The notes under the pieces are model-generated. The model saw only the letters and a program-made list of their open reading frames with translations, searched no databases and was not told the origin of the DNA. Positions 61,754 to 64,000 of a stretch of 64,000 bases of DNA are shown in pieces. Each line of letters begins with the position of its first letter. Within the stretch, counting starts at the first letter, position 1. Location of the stretch: contig JBCBTD010000007.1 in the NCBI GenBank assembly GCA_039818825.1, forward strand, positions 46,207-110,206, in the 5' to 3' direction. Position numbers and translations under genes: made by a program. This DNA comes from JBCBTD01 sp039818825 (lineage in GTDB: Bacteria > Pseudomonadota > Alphaproteobacteria > Geminicoccales > Geminicoccaceae).

Positions 61754-63360
61754 CAGACCGCATCCTCGACGGAACGGGAGCGAGCCTGGCGCGCCATCAG
61801 TTTTTTCTGGCGCTCGCGGAACGCCGGTCGGTCGGTCGGAACGTCACCCCAGACACCGGTGGCGAAGCCAGTGCCGACACCCTCGAAGAAGCCGCGCATG
61901 GTTGCGAAACGATCGGTCGAACCGAGCGCGGCGTTGACGACCGCGGCCAGTGACCCAGCACCCGCCGGCCCCATCAACGGCCGTGCGGAGATCAGGTTGG
62001 TGAAGTAGAGGCCGGGGATGGCGCGTTCTTTGGCCTTTTGGACGACGGGAGTCGTGCCGATGGCGAGGTCGGGGGTGAACGCTTCCATTGCCGCCAAGTC
62101 CTGCTCCAAGGAAGCGCGGAACTGAACGTGGACGCCCTGGGCCGTCAGCCATTCGTGGTCCGGGGCGGACCATGGCGTGCGCGGACAGGCCGAGCCGACG
62201 TAGCGCACGTCCGCACCGCTCTCCACGAGCAGACGGGCGACGAGCAACTCGGAGCCTTCGTAACCGGAGAGCGTGATGCGCCCATCGATCGGTGCGGTCT
62301 CCAGCGCCGCTGAGATGGTCGGCAGGATGCGGGCCTTGGCCGCGTCCAACGGGCCGGCAGCGACGTTGCAGGCGGCAGCCACCGCCTCCAGCCACGCCGC
62401 GGTGCCGTCGCGCCCGACCGGCGCCGAAGGGATCACCGGGCGACCGGCGGTTTCGAACTCGCGCACGCTGGCGGTGTAGAACGGATGAATGGCGGCCACG
62501 GCCGCACCATCGAGCGCTGCATACAGCTCGCGCCACTCACGGGTCGGCACGACTGGCCCGGCGGCAAGGCCCAGCGGCTCCATCATCATGCCGATGCCGA
62601 CGGGATCGGCCGGGAACATCTCGCCCAAGAGCGTCACCGTCGGTCGCGTCGAACGCGCACCGCGTGGCGCCTGCACCGGACCTTGCTCGGCTTCCTCGCG
62701 GGCGTAGGCAAGCATTGCCCCGGCCAGCACGTCCTTGGCCTCGGCGTGGGTCGGAACACCGAAGCCCGGCACGTCGATGCCGATGATCCGGACGCCGTTG
62801 ATCTCCTTCGGTAGGAGCCGCAAGGGCACGCCGGAGGCGGTCGGAACACACAGGTTGGTGACGACCACGGCATCGTAAAGAGCAGGGTCCGCCAAGTCGT
62901 AAACGGCGGCGCGGATGTCCTCGAACAGCTTGCCGGTCACGAGCGTCTCTGAGTTGAACGGCACGTAGCCGACCGAGCGCTTGGCGCCGTAGAAGTGCGA
63001 CGTGAAGGTCAGGCCGTAAACGCAGCAGGCCGAGCCAGAGAGCACCGTGGCGGTGCGTCGCATCCGCAGACCGACGCGGAGCGAGCCGAACGCCGGACAC
63101 ATGCTTTGCGGCTTGTCGTGCGGCCCCATCGGGTAATCGACCTGGAGCTTGGCCAACACCTCGCTCGACGCCGCGCTCGCCTGCCGGTTCGCGGCACCAC
63201 CGTGACAGCCACCCGCCACTTCGCTGGCCATGGCTGGGTCCGACGCGCCTTCGTCGACGTGAACCGGAACGTCGTCGAGGGCCACCGCTCCGGCACCGTC
63301 ATAAGCAACCTCGGCGCTATTGCCGGGTTCGGTCGGTCGGGGATCGGACCCTTCGATCAT
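61753..63360 (-). CDS. bchY: Chlorophyllide a reductase subunit Y
   Basis: A 535-residue subunit forming the catalytic core with BchZ. Conserved: GGCHGGAA, DKPQSMCPAFGSLRVGLRMRRTATVLSGSACCVYGLTFTSHFYG (Cys ligands and substrate region), YVPFNSETLVTGKLFEDIR. The N-terminal 50 residues before GGCHGG are longer than usual and acidic, so an internal ATG may be the true start. It follows bchX by 22 bases and leads into bchZ. Confidence 0.95.
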   Translation of the reverse strand: MIEGSDPRPTEPGNSAEVAYDGAGAVALDDVPVHVDEGASDPAMASEVAGGCHGGAANRQASAASSEVLAKLQVDYPMGPHDKPQSMCPAFGSLRVGLRMRRTATVLSGSACCVYGLTFTSHFYGAKRSVGYVPFNSETLVTGKLFEDIRAAVYDLADPALYDAVVVTNLCVPTASGVPLRLLPKEINGVRIIGIDVPGFGVPTHAEAKDVLAGAMLAYAREEAEQGPVQAPRGARSTRPTVTLLGEMFPADPVGIGMMMEPLGLAAGPVVPTREWRELYAALDGAAVAAIHPFYTASVREFETAGRPVIPSAPVGRDGTAAWLEAVAAACNVAAGPLDAAKARILPTISAALETAPIDGRITLSGYEGSELLVARLLVESGADVRYVGSACPRTPWSAPDHEWLTAQGVHVQFRASLEQDLAAMEAFTPDLAIGTTPVVQKAKERAIPGLYFTNLISARPLMGPAGAGSLAAVVNAALGSTDRFATMRGFFEGVGTGFATGVWGDVPTDRPAFRERQKKLMARQARSRSVEDAV

Positions 63361-63382
63361 CCGTCAGCGCCTCGCCAGCCCG

Positions 63383-64000
63383 TCATGCATCGTCGTACAC
63401 GACCTCGAGTGAAGGCTTTGGCACGTAGTGTTTGCCGCACATGTCCTCGAAGCTCGCCGGCTGGAGCACCACGTCGCGACCGACCGAGTCGGCGGCGAAT
63501 AGGTTCAGGAGAGCGTCGTGGGCCAAGGGCTGGGGCCGCACCGGCGGCGCGTCCGCGACCTGCTGAGCGAGTTCGGCGAATACGGGTGCCCAGCGCCCAC
63601 CGGGCTTGCCGATGATCTCGTAGTTGGCGCTCTTGCGGCGGATGTCCTCGTCGGCGGGGATCGCTGCGAGCACGTCGATCCCGACCGCCTCGGCGAACGC
63701 CTGCGCCTCGCCGGTGCCGTCGTCCTTGTTGATGACCAAGCCGGCAACGCCGACGTTGCCGCCCAGCTTGCGGAAGTACTCGACCGCCGAGCAGACGTTG
63801 TTGGCAACGTAGAGCGACTGCAGGTCGTTGGAGCCGACGACGATGACCTTCTGGCACATGTCGCGGGCGATCGGCAGGCCGAAGCCGCCGCAGACGACGT
63901 CGCCCAGGAAGTCGAGCAATACGTAGTCGAAGTCCCAATCGTGGAAACCCAGCTTCTCCAGCAGCTCGAAGCCGTGGATGATGCCGCGCCCACCGCAGCC
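63383..64000 (-). CDS. bchX: Chlorophyllide a reductase iron protein, partial
   Basis: The C-terminal 205 residues of a NifH-like ATPase, cut by the window end. Visible are GCGGRGIIHGFELLEKLG with a cluster Cys, DYVLLDFLGDVVCGGFGLP with the second cluster Cys, ARDMCQKVIVVGSND and VNKDDGTGEAQAFAE. BchX donates electrons to BchY-BchZ. First seen gene of the bchXYZ-puf superoperon. Confidence 0.95.
   Translation of the reverse strand, partial: GCGGRGIIHGFELLEKLGFHDWDFDYVLLDFLGDVVCGGFGLPIARDMCQKVIVVGSNDLQSLYVANNVCSAVEYFRKLGGNVGVAGLVINKDDGTGEAQAFAEAVGIDVLAAIPADEDIRRKSANYEIIGKPGGRWAPVFAELAQQVADAPPVRPQPLAHDALLNLFAADSVGRDVVLQPASFEDMCGKHYVPKPSLEVVYDDA

Noticed and set aside
60368..62008. 546-codon plus-strand frame opposite bchZ
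   Set aside because: Antisense shadow of bchZ, with no conserved motif.

Overview
The window is about 64 kb of high-GC DNA with alphaproteobacterial gene content. It most likely comes from a purple non-sulfur, anaerobic or facultative phototroph: it carries bacteriochlorophyll a genes (bchX, bchY, bchZ), a type-II reaction centre with a tetraheme cytochrome (pufL, pufM, pufC), LH1 (pufB, pufA, with pufQ) and a separate LH2 operon (pucB, pucA, pucC). The ispH-thrB-rnhA, rluD-rpoH, serC-serA and glnB-glnA neighbourhoods are also typical of Alphaproteobacteria. Starts at GTG and TTG are common. I cannot name the genus from the sequence alone.

Layout. 0.3-5 kb: tRNA-Glu, an RlmD/TrmA-type rRNA methyltransferase, a DUF6476-like membrane protein, an RluD-type pseudouridine synthase and rpoH. 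4.3-8.9 kb: a FadR-type regulator, a TRAP transporter (dctM, dctQ, dctP) and a divergent SDR dehydrogenase, probably one carboxylate or sugar-acid uptake and oxidation unit with a palindromic operator. 9-21 kb: housekeeping and metabolism (yqgE, peroxiredoxin, rnhA, thrB, ispH, chrA, serC, serA, purA). A halohydrin-dehalogenase-like protein lies directly after serA, followed by a PAS/degenerate GGDEF/EAL protein and a DM13 lipoprotein. 21-35 kb: an accessory mix with a CTERM-sorted surface protein, MaoC and flavin reductase, LysE and FadL transport proteins, tRNA-Arg, a complex I accessory subunit, pobA-pcaC, a helicase/Lrp-domain/Nudix operon, an isochorismatase-like hydrolase, and an operon with a frameshifted alpha/beta hydrolase. 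35-42 kb: phnC-phnD-phnE behind a Pho-box-like array, a SUMF1-domain protein, a TetR regulator and an acyltransferase. 42-49 kb: parE, a thioesterase, a divergent glutamine synthetase paralog, glnA, glnB with a sigma-54-like promoter, tRNA-His and def.

48.9-64 kb is the photosynthesis region, on the minus strand: bchX(partial)-bchY-bchZ-pufQ-pufB-pufA-pufL-pufM-pufC, a terminator, clpB, two small accessory genes, a repeat-containing unknown protein, then pucB-pucA-pucC. RNA hairpins between pufA and pufL, a TGT-N12-ACA PpsR-type site upstream of puc and a heat-shock-type promoter before clpB suggest how these genes are regulated. No CRISPR array, transposase, integrase or phage gene was seen. 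The most unusual protein-level observations are the halohydrin-dehalogenase-like SDR in the serine operon and the glutamine synthetase paralog with altered metal ligands.
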